From NCBI GenBank assembly GCA_009846685.1, contig VWVY01000001.1, positions 1 to 64,000 on the forward strand: 64,000 nucleotides of DNA, written 5' to 3'. Numbering within the stretch: position 1 is the stretch's first letter; each line of letters starts with the position of its first letter. Positions 15,670-24,466 of this stretch are shown here, piece after piece. The notes beneath the pieces were generated by a model that worked only from the letters and a program-made list of their open reading frames with translations, had not been told where the DNA came from and did no database searches. This DNA is from Rhizobiales bacterium SYSU XM002. Lineage in GTDB: Bacteria > Pseudomonadota > Alphaproteobacteria > Rhizobiales > Beijerinckiaceae. The translations under genes were made by a program, and so were the position numbers.

Positions 15670-17421
15670 TCAGGCCGAAGCGCGGATGCGCTGTTTGGCG
15701 TAAAGGTCCTTTTCCTCGTCGGCGACGGGGACGACATAATCCTCGACTGCCTTTTTCTCCGAGGTCATGCGGCCGTCCTGCTTGGAGAGCAGCGTGTGGC
15801 AGAACCAGTTTTCGTTGTCTTTTTCAGGGTAGTCGGTCCGCAGGTGATAGAGACCCCAGCGGCTCTCGGTGCGGTAGAGCGAGGCATGGGCCGCCATCTC
15901 GGCGCAATCGAGAATCGAGGTTGCCTCCAGCGAGCGCATCAGCTCGTGCGCATTCTTCACGACCATGGTGTTTTCCATGTCCTCACGCACTTCGGCGAGG
16001 CGCGCCTGCCCGAGTTCGAACTTCCGCGTCACCTTGGGTGGTTGGAAATAGTCGTTTACGAGGCGTCGCGTCTTGAACTCGATCTGGTTGGGCGGGATGC
16101 CGTCCTCGCGCTTGGTCGGGGCGAGCACGCGCGCCTGCTCCAGCTTCACGTCGGCGGCATCGAACGCTTCGAAATCGTGGTTGAGGGCGAACTCGGCCGC
16201 ATCCTCGCCGGCCACTGCGCCGTTGGTGAAGGCGCCAAGCATGTAGTTGTGCGGCACGCTGGCCATGTCGCCCGCTGCGTAGAGACCGGGAATGGTCGTG
16301 CGGGCAAAATCATCGACATAGACGCCGGAAGCCGAATGCCCGGAGCAGAAGCCGATCTCGGAGATATGCATCTCCACCATGTCCTTGCGGTAGTCGGTCT
16401 TGCGCCCCTCATGGAACAGGCCGCGCGTCGGACGCTCCACCGTGTGCAAGATGGTCTCGATCTCGCCCACGGTGTCGGAGTGCAGGTGGTTGAGCTTGAG
16501 GAACACCGGGCCCTTGCCGGATTGGAGTTCGTTGAAGAACTCCAGCATCATCTGGCCGGACCAGTAGTCGCATTCGATGAAGCGCTTGCCCTCGTTGTTC
16601 GCGGTATAGGCGCCGAACGGCCCCGCGACATAGGCGCAGGCAGGGCCATTGTAGTCCTTGATGAGCGGATTGATCTGGAAGCACTCGAGGTTCGCGAGTT
16701 TGGCGCCGGCGTGATAGGCCATCGCATAGCCGTCGCCCGAGTTGGCGGCATTCTCGTAGGTGCCGAACATGTAGCCGGAGGTCGGCAGGCCCAGCCGCCC
16801 TGCCGCACCCATGCACAGGATCACGGCCTTGGCCTTGATGACGAGAAACTCTGCGGTGCGGGTGTTGACCGCGATCGCCCCGGCGATGCGGCCCGAGGCG
16901 CCGGTGAGCAGGCGCGTCGCCATGTAGCGGTTCGAAATCAGCATCTGCGCGCGCCTGAGTTGGCGGTAGAGCGCCTTCTTGACCGTTTCACCGTTAGGCA
17001 TCGGCAGGACGTAGGTGCCGATATGATGCACCTTCTTGACGTCGAAATCGCCGTTCTCGTTCTTCTGGAAACGGATGCCGAAACTGTCGAGTTCCTCGAT
17101 GATTCCGTAGCAGTTCCGCGCGTATTTGAGCACCGCCTTCTGGTCGACGATGCCGTCGTTCGCGATGGTGATTTCCTTGGTGTATTGCTCCGGCGTCGCG
17201 TAGCCGGGAATGACGGCGTTGTTCAGCCCGTCCATCCCCATGGAGATGGCACCGGAGCGCTTCACGTTGGCCTTTTCCAGCAGGATCACCTTGGCTTTCG
17301 GGTTCTTCTGCTTGGCCTTGAGCGCGGCCATCGGTCCGGCGGTGCCGCCGCCGATAACAAGGACATCGCAATCGACTTCCGAGAGGCCATCGACGATCGT
17401 ATCGAACGAGGGAGAGGTCAT
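15670..17421 (-). CDS. FAD-dependent AprA/fumarate-reductase-family flavoprotein
   Basis: A 583-residue flavoprotein. The dinucleotide motif DVLVIGGGTAGPMAAL (residues ~19-34) is followed by NPKAKVILLEKANVKRSGAI, strongly reminiscent of AprA, and by ATRLLTG and YAAGDMASVPHNYMLGAF, the second FAD-binding region. A helical C-terminal domain (residues ~450-583: LVNDYFQPPKV, RTESRWGLYHLRTDYPEKD) is typical of SDH/FRD/Apr flavosubunits. Annotated relatives are usually called fumarate reductase, but no membrane anchor genes are nearby and the partner is a small two-cluster ferredoxin. The substrate is unknown; adenylylsulfate, sulfite or an organic acid are all conceivable. Confidence 0.85.
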   Translation of the reverse strand: MTSPSFDTIVDGLSEVDCDVLVIGGGTAGPMAALKAKQKNPKAKVILLEKANVKRSGAISMGMDGLNNAVIPGYATPEQYTKEITIANDGIVDQKAVLKYARNCYGIIEELDSFGIRFQKNENGDFDVKKVHHIGTYVLPMPNGETVKKALYRQLRRAQMLISNRYMATRLLTGASGRIAGAIAVNTRTAEFLVIKAKAVILCMGAAGRLGLPTSGYMFGTYENAANSGDGYAMAYHAGAKLANLECFQINPLIKDYNGPACAYVAGPFGAYTANNEGKRFIECDYWSGQMMLEFFNELQSGKGPVFLKLNHLHSDTVGEIETILHTVERPTRGLFHEGRKTDYRKDMVEMHISEIGFCSGHSASGVYVDDFARTTIPGLYAAGDMASVPHNYMLGAFTNGAVAGEDAAEFALNHDFEAFDAADVKLEQARVLAPTKREDGIPPNQIEFKTRRLVNDYFQPPKVTRKFELGQARLAEVREDMENTMVVKNAHELMRSLEATSILDCAEMAAHASLYRTESRWGLYHLRTDYPEKDNENWFCHTLLSKQDGRMTSEKKAVEDYVVPVADEEKDLYAKQRIRASA

Positions 17422-17436
17422 GTGTCGCTCCGAAAT

Positions 17437-17775
17437 TCAGGCTGCCGCGCGCGTGCCGGCAATCTGCCGGGCGGCGAGCTGGGTCAGCAGGGAAAAGGGG
17501 TAGATGCCGCGTATTTCTCCATCGGAGAACGCGATGTTGACGGCGTACTCGCCGACTGGCTGCAATGCCGTGATTATGACGCTCGCCGGGGCAAGCACGC
17601 CTTGGAGACGCCGCAGCACGCCATCCGCCGATCGGCACTCGCACCAAAGTGCCGGGGCCGAAAGTTCGGCACTGACACCGCAAGCAAAGGTAAGGCGCAA
17701 ACCGTCCCCTCCGGCGAGGCGGCGGATTTCCTCAAGCGTTCCGAGTTCAAGCAGGGGATCTTGCATCCGGCTCAT
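17437..17775 (-). CDS. DUF971 (GBBH-like N-terminal domain) protein
   Basis: A small protein whose pattern LRLTFACGVSAELSAPALWC, VGEYAVNIAFSDGEIRGIYP fits DUF971, the domain found at the N-terminus of gamma-butyrobetaine hydroxylase and in some Mrp-type Fe-S carriers. Stand-alone DUF971 proteins are linked to iron-sulfur assembly. I prefer ATG 17775 (112 residues); an in-frame start at 17838 would add residues across a CCCCG/CGGGG hairpin. It is the first gene of the operon leading to the AprBA-like pair, consistent with a role in cluster maturation (inference). Confidence 0.7.
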   Translation of the reverse strand: MSRMQDPLLELGTLEEIRRLAGGDGLRLTFACGVSAELSAPALWCECRSADGVLRRLQGVLAPASVIITALQPVGEYAVNIAFSDGEIRGIYPFSLLTQLAARQIAGTRAAA

Positions 17776-17953
17776 CCTCGCCCCGCTTATTCGGGGCATG
17801 GCACGAGCTTGGCCGGGATCGGCACGGGGCAATAGCAACTAGTTTGCAGGTGCGAAATTTTGTCCGCGATCGCGAGCTTGCGCAATTTCTTGACGGACGC
17901 GCGGGCGGATTTCGTGTCTTCCTGAGCGCACGCTGGCCTCACAGGAGTGCGCC

Positions 17954-18292
17954 ATGACCTATGTGGTCACTGACAACTGCATCCGCTGCAAATACATGGA
18001 TTGCGTCGCCGTTTGCCCCGTGAACTGCTTTTACGAGGGTGAGCACATGCTGGTGATCCACCCGGACGAGTGCATCGACTGCGGTGTGTGCGAGCCGGAA
18101 TGTCCGGCAGACGCCATCCGTGCGGACACGGTCGAGGGCATGGCACCCTGGATCGAGCTCAATGCCCGCATGGCGCCATTGCTACCCAATATCGATACCC
18201 CCGGAGAGCCGCCCGCCGATCGCGAAAGCTGGCTCGGCATGCCGGACAAACTCACGAAGGTCTATGGCGGACCGCAGCCGGAGCGCATCTGA
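17954..18292 (+). CDS. fdxA: 7Fe ferredoxin FdxA
   Basis: A 112-residue [3Fe-4S][4Fe-4S] ferredoxin of the Azotobacter FdI/FdxA type: [18 protein letters not shown] and [12 protein letters not shown], with the usual C-terminal extension ending [10 protein letters not shown]-like. AGGAG precedes the ATG. Its stop overlaps the fpr start (TGATG), so both are co-translated. It is divergent from the DUF971/flavoprotein operon and is a plausible electron donor to it. Confidence 0.93.
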   Translation: MTYVVTDNCIRCKYMDCVAVCPVNCFYEGEHMLVIHPDECIDCGVCEPECPADAIRADTVEGMAPWIELNARMAPLLPNIDTPGEPPADRESWLGMPDKLTKVYGGPQPERI

Positions 18293-19068
18293 TGAGCAAT
18301 TTCTACGAGGAGAAGGTCACGGCCGTTCATCATTGGACGGACCGTCTGTTTTCCTTCACCACCACCCGCCATGACGGCCTGCGCTTCGAGAATGGCCAGT
18401 TCGTAATGATGGGTATTCGGGACGACGACGGGCGCCCGCTGCTGCGCGCCTATTCCGTCGCAAGCCCGAACTACGAGGAACATCTCGAGTTCCTCTCGAT
18501 CAAGGTGCCGAACGGACCGCTCACCTCGCGCCTTCAGCACATCAAGATCGGGGACACGATCCTGATGTCCAAGAAACCGACCGGCACGCTCCTGCTCGAC
18601 AATCTTGAGCCGGGACGCAATCTCTACCTGCTTGGAACCGGCACTGGCCTCGCGCCGTTCATGGCGCTGGTGCGTGACCCTGATGCCTATACCCGCTTCG
18701 AGAAGGTGATCGTCATGCACGGCGTGCGGCAGGTGAGCGAACTTGCCTACCATGCCTATCTGACCGAAGAACTGCCGGAAGACGAGTTTCTGGGCGAGGA
18801 TGTGAAGGCCAAGCTCGTCTATTATCCGACCGTAACGCGCGAGCCCTACAGGAATCAGGGCCGCATCCCCGACCTTCTGGCGAGCGGCAAGTTCTTTCAG
18901 GACACAGGTCTTCCGGCGCTCGATCCAGCCCATGACCGCGTGATGCTGTGTGGCAGCCCGGAGATGATTGCCACACTCAAGACGAATCTCGAGAGCTGGG
19001 GTTTCGAGGAGGGCTCTTCCGGCCGCCCGGCCCAGTACGTTGTGGAGCGCGCATTTGTGGAGAAATAG
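18292..19068 (+). CDS. fpr: Ferredoxin--NADP+ reductase
   Basis: A 258-residue FAD enzyme of the bacterial Fpr type. The FAD motif RAYSVASP (near residue 55), the NADP-binding GTGTGLAPF (near 115), MLCGSPEM and a C-terminal YVVERAFVEK are all present; the last aromatic-poor tail with a VE-K end is typical of alphaproteobacterial Fpr. It transfers electrons between NADPH and FdxA. I start it at ATG 18292, which overlaps the fdxA stop by one base; longer readings overlap fdxA. Confidence 0.93.
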   Translation: MSNFYEEKVTAVHHWTDRLFSFTTTRHDGLRFENGQFVMMGIRDDDGRPLLRAYSVASPNYEEHLEFLSIKVPNGPLTSRLQHIKIGDTILMSKKPTGTLLLDNLEPGRNLYLLGTGTGLAPFMALVRDPDAYTRFEKVIVMHGVRQVSELAYHAYLTEELPEDEFLGEDVKAKLVYYPTVTREPYRNQGRIPDLLASGKFFQDTGLPALDPAHDRVMLCGSPEMIATLKTNLESWGFEEGSSGRPAQYVVERAFVEK

Positions 19069-19071
19069 TGA

Positions 19072-19353
19072 GGCACTTTCAGAGGCAGATCTGTTGGGTG
19101 CTCGCGGGAAGGCTGCAAGCCGCCTCGGGTTTGCCGGAGACTCCACGGCGGATGCGAAGTTGGCAGAAATTCGCCGCAGTGCACGGCTCGATCCACAACC
19201 ACTGCAATCAGGAACGACAGCTCTCATCCAGAACAGCATTCAACGAACGCCGCGCCGCCGTTCTCACTGAGTGGCGTCAACCTTTGGCGGTATGATCCAT
19301 GCCAGCCGGGGTAGGGGACATTCCGAGACCATTTTGGTTCGTCTGACGGCACC
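19072..19353 (+). mobile_element. Internally deleted IS6-family element with both ends
   Basis: The left end GGCACTTTCAGAGG begins at 19072, immediately after the fpr stop. The right end, reverse complement GGTGCCGTCAGACGAACC, closes at 19353. Between them only the transposase C-terminus remains (MRSWQKFAAVHGSIHNHCNQ ... ending at TGA 19293-19295). At about 280 bases it is a MITE-like deletion derivative that could be moved only in trans. Its tail is closely similar to the copy at 190-413. Confidence 0.72.
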
Positions 19354-19378
19354 GAGTCCTGTCGCCAACCAACGGAAG

Positions 19379-19858
19379 CTAGAAGTCAAGAAGCGCGTTG
19401 TCGACGACCTCTTTCATGACGAAGAAGGTTCGGGTTTGCCGCACACCAGGCAGCGCTATCAACTGCTCGCCATGCAGGCGATTGAAATCGGCCATGTCCC
19501 GCACGCGGATTTTCAGGAAAAAATCGAAATCGCCTGCCACAAGGTGACAGTCGAGGACAAAAGGCAGTGTCCTGATCACGGCCTCGAAAGCTGCAAAGCT
19601 CTCAGGGGTCGAGCGATCCAGCTCCACACCGACGATGACCAGTGCTCCGCGATTGACCTTCTGTGGCGCGATCTCGGCCCTTACGGATCGGATGTAGCCT
19701 TCGTCGAACAGGCGTTGCGTCCGCCGGTGGCAGGTTGCTGCACTGACATGCACCGTCTCGGCCAGTTCCGCGTTCGAGACGCGGCCATTCCTTTGTAATT
19801 GCTGGAGAATTTTTCGATCAATCCGATCGATTTCGTATGAATTGGAAGATTCTTTCAT
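19379..19858 (-). CDS. acdR: Lrp/AsnC-family regulator of acdS
   Basis: A 159-residue Lrp-type protein: N-terminal HTH (residues ~10-55: [35 protein letters not shown]) and a C-terminal RAM domain ([20 protein letters not shown]). It is transcribed divergently from ACC deaminase, the arrangement of acdR-acdS in proteobacteria, where Lrp-like AcdR senses ACC and oxygen status. I chose ATG 19858; an in-frame extension to 20014 would run across the acdS promoter. Confidence 0.88.
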   Translation of the reverse strand: MKESSNSYEIDRIDRKILQQLQRNGRVSNAELAETVHVSAATCHRRTQRLFDEGYIRSVRAEIAPQKVNRGALVIVGVELDRSTPESFAAFEAVIRTLPFVLDCHLVAGDFDFFLKIRVRDMADFNRLHGEQLIALPGVRQTRTFFVMKEVVDNALLDF

Positions 19859-19880
19859 TTTCCATGACACTGATGATTGC

Positions 19881-19912
19881 TTCTTACGAATAAAGTCGAA
19901 TTTACGTAAGAA
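19881..19912. promoter_or_regulatory. Candidate AcdR operator in the acdR-acdS interval
   Basis: TTCTTACG-N16-CGTAAGAA is a perfect 8-bp inverted repeat in the middle of the 139-base divergent promoter region. Lrp-family dimers bind such AT-flanked dyads, so this is the best candidate for the site controlling both genes. Confidence 0.6.
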
Positions 19913-19997
19913 TAGAGAAACATGCTGGCCAAGTATGATAACACCTTTCTCCATGTTTTTGCTAGCTTTCCGGTATTCCAATTCAGGAGCACCGGAC

Positions 19998-21017
19998 ATG
20001 CTGAGGCTAGACAAGTTTGAACGTTATCCGCTGACTTTCGGCCCGACGCCGATCGAGCACCTTCCACGCCTGACCGCCGCTCTGGGTGGGAAAGTCCAGC
20101 TTTATGCCAAGCGGGACGATTGCAATTCAGGTCTGGCCTTCGGCGGAAACAAGCTGCGCAAACTCGAATACATCGTGCCCGACGCCATTGCCGCGAATGC
20201 GGATACACTCGTTTCGATTGGTGGTGTGCAATCCAATCATACCCGCATGGTTGCCGCGACAGCCGCCAAGATCGGTATGAAATGCGTTGTGGTGCAGGAA
20301 AGCTGGGTGCCACACGAGGATGCTGTCTATGACCGCGTTGGCAATATCCTGCTGACCCGTCTGATGGGGGCTGACAGTCGGATTGTCTCGGACGGTTTCG
20401 ACATCGGCATCCGCGAGAGCTGGGAAACTGCGATCCAGTCTGTCAGAGACGCGGGCGGCAAGCCCTACGGCATTCCGGCCGGTGCTTCCGTCCATAAATA
20501 TGGTGGGCTTGGCTATGTCGCCTTTGCCGAGGAAGTGCGGGCGCAGGAAGCGGAGATGGGGATCAGGTTCAATTATATCGTCGTTTGTGTCGTCACCGGC
20601 TCCACTCAGGCCGGCATGATTGTCGGTTTCGCGGCGGATGGCCGCGCGGATCGGGTGATCGGCATCGATGCTTCCGGGACACCGGCCCAAACCCGCGCGC
20701 AGGTACGCGGGATCGTCGACAATACCGCCGAACTGGTCGAACTCGGCCGCAAGGTCCGCGACGACGAAATCGTGATCCTTGAGGACTACGCCTATCCCGC
20801 TTACGGCGTTCCCAGCCATGAGACCAATGAAGCGATCCGCCTGGCCGCCCGGACTGAGGCGATGATCACGGATCCGGTCTACGAGGGAAAATCCATGCAG
20901 GGCATGATTGATCTCGTGAAGAAGGGCTATTTTCCAGAGGGATCGAAGGTTCTTTACGCGCATCTGGGGGGCGCTCCAGCCATCAATGGTTACAGCTACA
21001 CCTACCGAAACGGATGA
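19998..21017 (+). CDS. acdS: 1-aminocyclopropane-1-carboxylate deaminase
   Basis: A 339-residue PLP enzyme, the normal AcdS length. [20 protein letters not shown] contains the PLP lysine (about residue 51-52), [15 protein letters not shown] binds the cofactor phosphate/substrate, and [20 protein letters not shown] carries a catalytic-tyrosine region that helps separate ACC deaminases from D-cysteine desulfhydrases. It cleaves ACC, the ethylene precursor, to ammonia and 2-oxobutanoate, suggesting contact with plants. ATG 19998 has CAGGAG upstream. Confidence 0.95.
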   Translation: MLRLDKFERYPLTFGPTPIEHLPRLTAALGGKVQLYAKRDDCNSGLAFGGNKLRKLEYIVPDAIAANADTLVSIGGVQSNHTRMVAATAAKIGMKCVVVQESWVPHEDAVYDRVGNILLTRLMGADSRIVSDGFDIGIRESWETAIQSVRDAGGKPYGIPAGASVHKYGGLGYVAFAEEVRAQEAEMGIRFNYIVVCVVTGSTQAGMIVGFAADGRADRVIGIDASGTPAQTRAQVRGIVDNTAELVELGRKVRDDEIVILEDYAYPAYGVPSHETNEAIRLAARTEAMITDPVYEGKSMQGMIDLVKKGYFPEGSKVLYAHLGGAPAINGYSYTYRNG

Positions 21018-21337
21018 GCGCCATGAGCATCGTGGTCTTGTGCCGGCTTGGCCTCATGAATGACGAAGCAAGGCTGAAGCTGTTCGAAACAGCGCGGCTT
21101 GCGATGCCCTATTCCGGCGCGGAACTGCTTCTTGCGGGTGATGACCTGCCCGGCGGGGAGGAACCTCGCCGGAGTACTTTTGCCATCAGCTTTCGCGAAA
21201 TGGGTGGAGCGCTGCAGTTCACAGATCGAATGCGGGGGATTGATTTCAGGGAACTGACAGGCTCGGGTGTTGAGTTTCAACTGCTCAAGCCGTGGCCACC
21301 GACCATTGGACAGTTGCCGCTCATGCTGTTTCCTTAG
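21014..21337 (+). CDS. Small protein coupled to acdS, function unknown
   Basis: A 107-residue frame whose ATG (21014) overlaps the acdS stop as ATGA, so it could be translated by re-initiation. It shows no motif I recognise, no signal peptide and no membrane segment; the middle is acidic/glycine-rich ([12 protein letters not shown]). The coupling is the main support. No antisense gene competes for this stretch. Confidence 0.4.
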   Translation: MSAMSIVVLCRLGLMNDEARLKLFETARLAMPYSGAELLLAGDDLPGGEEPRRSTFAISFREMGGALQFTDRMRGIDFRELTGSGVEFQLLKPWPPTIGQLPLMLFP

Positions 21338-21487
21338 CTGCACGTGCGACGTCTGCTCAGGGGTGCAGTGTATAGACAATGGCGGGTTTTCAGGATCCGC
21401 AGCGTCATCGCCCAGTTTTTACGCTTCGGCACCGTCCCAGGCCATTCAACCGGCCGCGCCACCGCCGGGCGATCGCCGCCTTCGGCT

Positions 21488-23839
21488 CTACTTCTCGGCC
21501 TCCGCCGCAAGCATCTTGCGGACATCGCTGACGGTGAAGGGCTTTTCAAGAAAAGCTGCTGCGCGACCTCCCGCAGCGACGAGCGGGCCACGCACTGTAT
21601 CCCCCGTCATCAACACTGTGCGCGCCGCGAGCCTGTGGTTGATCGCGTCGAGCTTCTCGATGAAGGTTTGCCCGTTCATTTCGGGCATCCGCAAATCGAC
21701 GAAGACGCGATCGAAGCGCTCGCGCGCAACCAGTTCAAGGGCAGCTTCCGCGGATTCGACGACCACGACCCGTTGCCCCATCATTTCGAGAATTTCCGCC
21801 AGACTTTCGCCGACATCTCTTTCGTCATCGATAATCAGGATGCGGTCGGACTCGTCTGGCCCCTGTTCCTCATCGACGATAACGGCATGGTCTTTGGCGA
21901 CCGGCAACGTGATGCGGAACATGGCGCCGTTCCCGGCACTGTTCACAAGCTCGAGCTTTCCATTGTGCGCCAGCACGATGTCCTTGCAGATCGCAAGACC
22001 GATGCCGGTTCCGACGCCTGCGGGCTTGGTAGTGAAAAACGGATCAAAGATCCGCGCTGCGGCTTCCGCCGGGACACCCGGCCCGTTGTCCTCGATCTCG
22101 ATGACGACGTAATCAGGTACGACGCAGCTGCGCACCGCAAGCCTGCGCGGTTGCGCGGCACTGGCGAGCGCCTGCTGTGCGTTGATCACGACATTCGCTA
22201 GCACCTGCCGCATCATGTCGCCGTCCGCGCTGACCATCGGCAGGTCCGCCTGCAACTCCCGCGCAACCTCGATGCCGGCAGAGCGCAACCCATAGGCCAA
22301 CATCTCCAGCGTGTCGGCCATCAGGAGGTTGAGGTTGATGGGCGCGCGCTCGGGAGCGTTTTGCCGCGCCATTGCCAGGAAGCTTTTGATGATCCTTCCC
22401 GCGCGCTCCGAGGCGGCGTAGATGCGATCCGCGCGCTGGCGTACGTCATTCGTAGGTGCCTTGTCCTTCAGAAGCGTCGACTGCGCGACGAGAATGGCGA
22501 GGGGATTATTGAGTTCGTGAGCGACGCCGGCCAGCAATGAGCCCATGGCGGACAGCTTCTCGACCTGATGGATGCGTTCGCGCTGGCGTTCGATCTCGGC
22601 CTGCGCCTTGCGGCTTTCGCGTAAATCGCGCAGGTGGGCCGTGAAGAGATGCTGGTCCGGCAGCTTCACCTCATTGATCGTCACCTCGACGGGTATGAGT
22701 TCACCGTCCGCGGTCAGCGCGTCAAGTTGAAGGCGCTTACCCATTACAGTCGACACGCCTGTCGCCATGTAGCGGGCCATCCCCGCGTCATGCGCAGCGC
22801 GGTGATGTTCCGGAATGATCAACTCGGACAGGGGCTTGCCGATGACGTCGGCGCGGGTATGGCCAAACATCGTCTCGGCAGCCGGATTAAAGTCCCGTAC
22901 GATGCCATTGCTGTCGGCCAGCACGAAACCATCGAGCGCGCTGTGGATGACCTGCGTGCTGACCTGCTCGGAAACCGCAAGGGCGGCCTCGCTCTTTGCA
23001 AGATCGCGTCGCCGCTGGACATCCGGGGTGATGTCCCGGCCGTGCGCCATGAATAGTTCGCGCTCGCCCAGTATGACCTTCATCAAGGTCAGCTCGATCA
23101 ACAGGGTGCGACCGTCCTTCGTGACGGTATGACGCCTGATGGCCTGGCCAAGGGTGTCCCGCGCCATCAAGGCCCTGAACAGGTCCGTCTTGGTCGCCGC
23201 GCTGCCCCGCACATCGTATGGCACGATGAGATCAATGATTGATTGGCCGATCGCTTCGGCTCGCGTGAAACCGAATGTTGTCTCCGAGCTTGGGTTGAAT
23301 TCCAGCACAACGCCGCTTTCGTCCATCAGGAAAATGCAATCGAGCGAAGACGTGATCATCGCCTGATGGAGTGACATCGTGTCCGACAGTTGCTTGACGG
23401 TTCTGGCAAGATCGCGTTCGTGCAGTTTCAGGTCGGTCAGGTCGCGCGTGAAGACGAAAATCGCCACAACTTCGTCGCCGCCCGGAGCGTAGGGGGCCAT
23501 CTTGACCTGAAGGTAGTGCTCATGGCCGCCAGCGAAGGCAACCCAGCCCTCCCATGTCGATTCCTTCGAGGCCGTTACCGCGCTAGCCGTTTTGCTGAAG
23601 GCAGCATAGACCTCGTCACCCAGCACGTCTCGGGCACTGCGCCCGACCAGTTCGGATAGGGAGAGGCCGACGAATCCGAGGAACTCGCGGTTGGCGTAAA
23701 GGTAATTGTGGCTCGGTGTAACGAGGGAAACGCGCGAGGGGGTGGCATCTACGATGGCGCGCAGTTCGGCGACATCAGGTTCCGACAGTGCGTTGGGCCA
23801 GGATATGGCGGGGGGCACTGTCAGCATGAATCCTCGCAA
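21488..23839 (-). CDS. Hybrid sensor histidine kinase with three PAS domains
   Basis: A 783-residue soluble hybrid kinase. Three PAS domains (about 20-135, 155-285, 300-420; for example LEFNPSSETTFGFTRAEAIG and RDFNPAAETMFGHTRADVIG) precede a HisKA domain with phospho-accepting His near 441 in GVAHELNNPLA. The HATPase_c domain has N-box VINAQQAL and G-box EDNGPGVP / GVGTGIGLAI. A C-terminal receiver has its phosphorylatable Asp near 715 in VDLRMPEMNG. No membrane segment is seen, so the signal is probably internal (redox or small molecule). No cognate regulator is adjacent, hence an orphan kinase. The upper starts are ambiguous by a few residues. Confidence 0.9.
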   Translation of the reverse strand: MRGFMLTVPPAISWPNALSEPDVAELRAIVDATPSRVSLVTPSHNYLYANREFLGFVGLSLSELVGRSARDVLGDEVYAAFSKTASAVTASKESTWEGWVAFAGGHEHYLQVKMAPYAPGGDEVVAIFVFTRDLTDLKLHERDLARTVKQLSDTMSLHQAMITSSLDCIFLMDESGVVLEFNPSSETTFGFTRAEAIGQSIIDLIVPYDVRGSAATKTDLFRALMARDTLGQAIRRHTVTKDGRTLLIELTLMKVILGERELFMAHGRDITPDVQRRRDLAKSEAALAVSEQVSTQVIHSALDGFVLADSNGIVRDFNPAAETMFGHTRADVIGKPLSELIIPEHHRAAHDAGMARYMATGVSTVMGKRLQLDALTADGELIPVEVTINEVKLPDQHLFTAHLRDLRESRKAQAEIERQRERIHQVEKLSAMGSLLAGVAHELNNPLAILVAQSTLLKDKAPTNDVRQRADRIYAASERAGRIIKSFLAMARQNAPERAPINLNLLMADTLEMLAYGLRSAGIEVARELQADLPMVSADGDMMRQVLANVVINAQQALASAAQPRRLAVRSCVVPDYVVIEIEDNGPGVPAEAAARIFDPFFTTKPAGVGTGIGLAICKDIVLAHNGKLELVNSAGNGAMFRITLPVAKDHAVIVDEEQGPDESDRILIIDDERDVGESLAEILEMMGQRVVVVESAEAALELVARERFDRVFVDLRMPEMNGQTFIEKLDAINHRLAARTVLMTGDTVRGPLVAAGGRAAAFLEKPFTVSDVRKMLAAEAEK

Positions 23840-24140
23840 GTCCTACCCTTATCGGAGCGAAAATTGCCTCATTGCTGGCGTCAAGGCAATCGCGACCTGA
23901 TCTGGAGGCGGCTCTCGCGGAGCGAAGGTCACGGCGGGTTTCGATTTATTCGGCCGGGCACTAGAGCTTCAGGCTTTCCGCGCGTGACCATTGAACGGAT
24001 TCAGTATTGGCTCAAACCTGCGCCGGGATCCCGGCAAGTATCGCCAAATTGCGAACCCGACGTTCGCACTCCCGAACATCCGTCCGAAGCCTCCTTTCTT
24101 TTCCTGTGACGATACGCGGGATTGGCAAGCCCTTCGGGGC
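23840..24140. other. Intergenic gap with no identified feature
   Basis: About 300 bases between the hybrid-kinase start and the end of the SH3-like gene. I see no supported gene, repeat or promoter motif here beyond what must serve the kinase gene. Confidence 0.5.
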
Positions 24141-24461
24141 TCAGCCGCAATCCTTGAGCAGGCTTCCATGAACCCAGCCGGTTCCGGCGGGTTTCTCGAA
24201 GCCCTTTTCATGTCGATCCTGTCCGCGCCACCAGTACACCTTGAACCAACGGCCGCGTGGGGCTGCGTCCCCGACGATCATGACCTCGTCTCCCGCTTTC
24301 ATGCGGGCCATCATTCCGGCGGATGTCGATGGTGCTTTTCGCAGCGCGACAAAACCGTCGGATGTCGACGGCACCTCGCAAAATCCGGTGGCGGCGGCTT
24401 GGCCAGCCGAGCCGATGATCAGCAGTACGGCCAGACAGGCAGTTCGCGGCATCTCGGTCAT
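24141..24461 (-). CDS. Secreted SH3-like domain protein A
   Basis: A 106-residue protein: signal peptide (TACLAVLLIIGSAGQAAATG) then one bacterial SH3-like domain with CEVPSTSDGFVALRKAPSTS, ARMKAGDEVMIVG and a C-terminal GTGWVHGSLLKDCG; two cysteines bracket the domain and may form a disulfide. It starts 5 bases after the stop of the membrane-protein gene 24467, so they are co-transcribed. Clearly paralogous to 25128-25466 (both have SSDGFVALR-like, ARMK and GWV...LIDC/LKDC). Ligand unknown. Confidence 0.75.
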   Translation of the reverse strand: MTEMPRTACLAVLLIIGSAGQAAATGFCEVPSTSDGFVALRKAPSTSAGMMARMKAGDEVMIVGDAAPRGRWFKVYWWRGQDRHEKGFEKPAGTGWVHGSLLKDCG

Positions 24462-24466
24462 GATCT

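Noticed and set aside
15670-17421. Calling the flavoprotein a respiratory succinate dehydrogenase or fumarate reductase
   Set aside because: No membrane anchor or SdhB-type subunit is adjacent, and its N-terminal pattern is nearer to AprA.
14341-17835. An uninterrupted 1164-codon plus-strand frame
   Set aside because: It lies antisense to the HEAT, ferredoxin and flavoprotein genes, all with clear family motifs. Long antisense frames are common in high-GC DNA, and its protein has no domain pattern.
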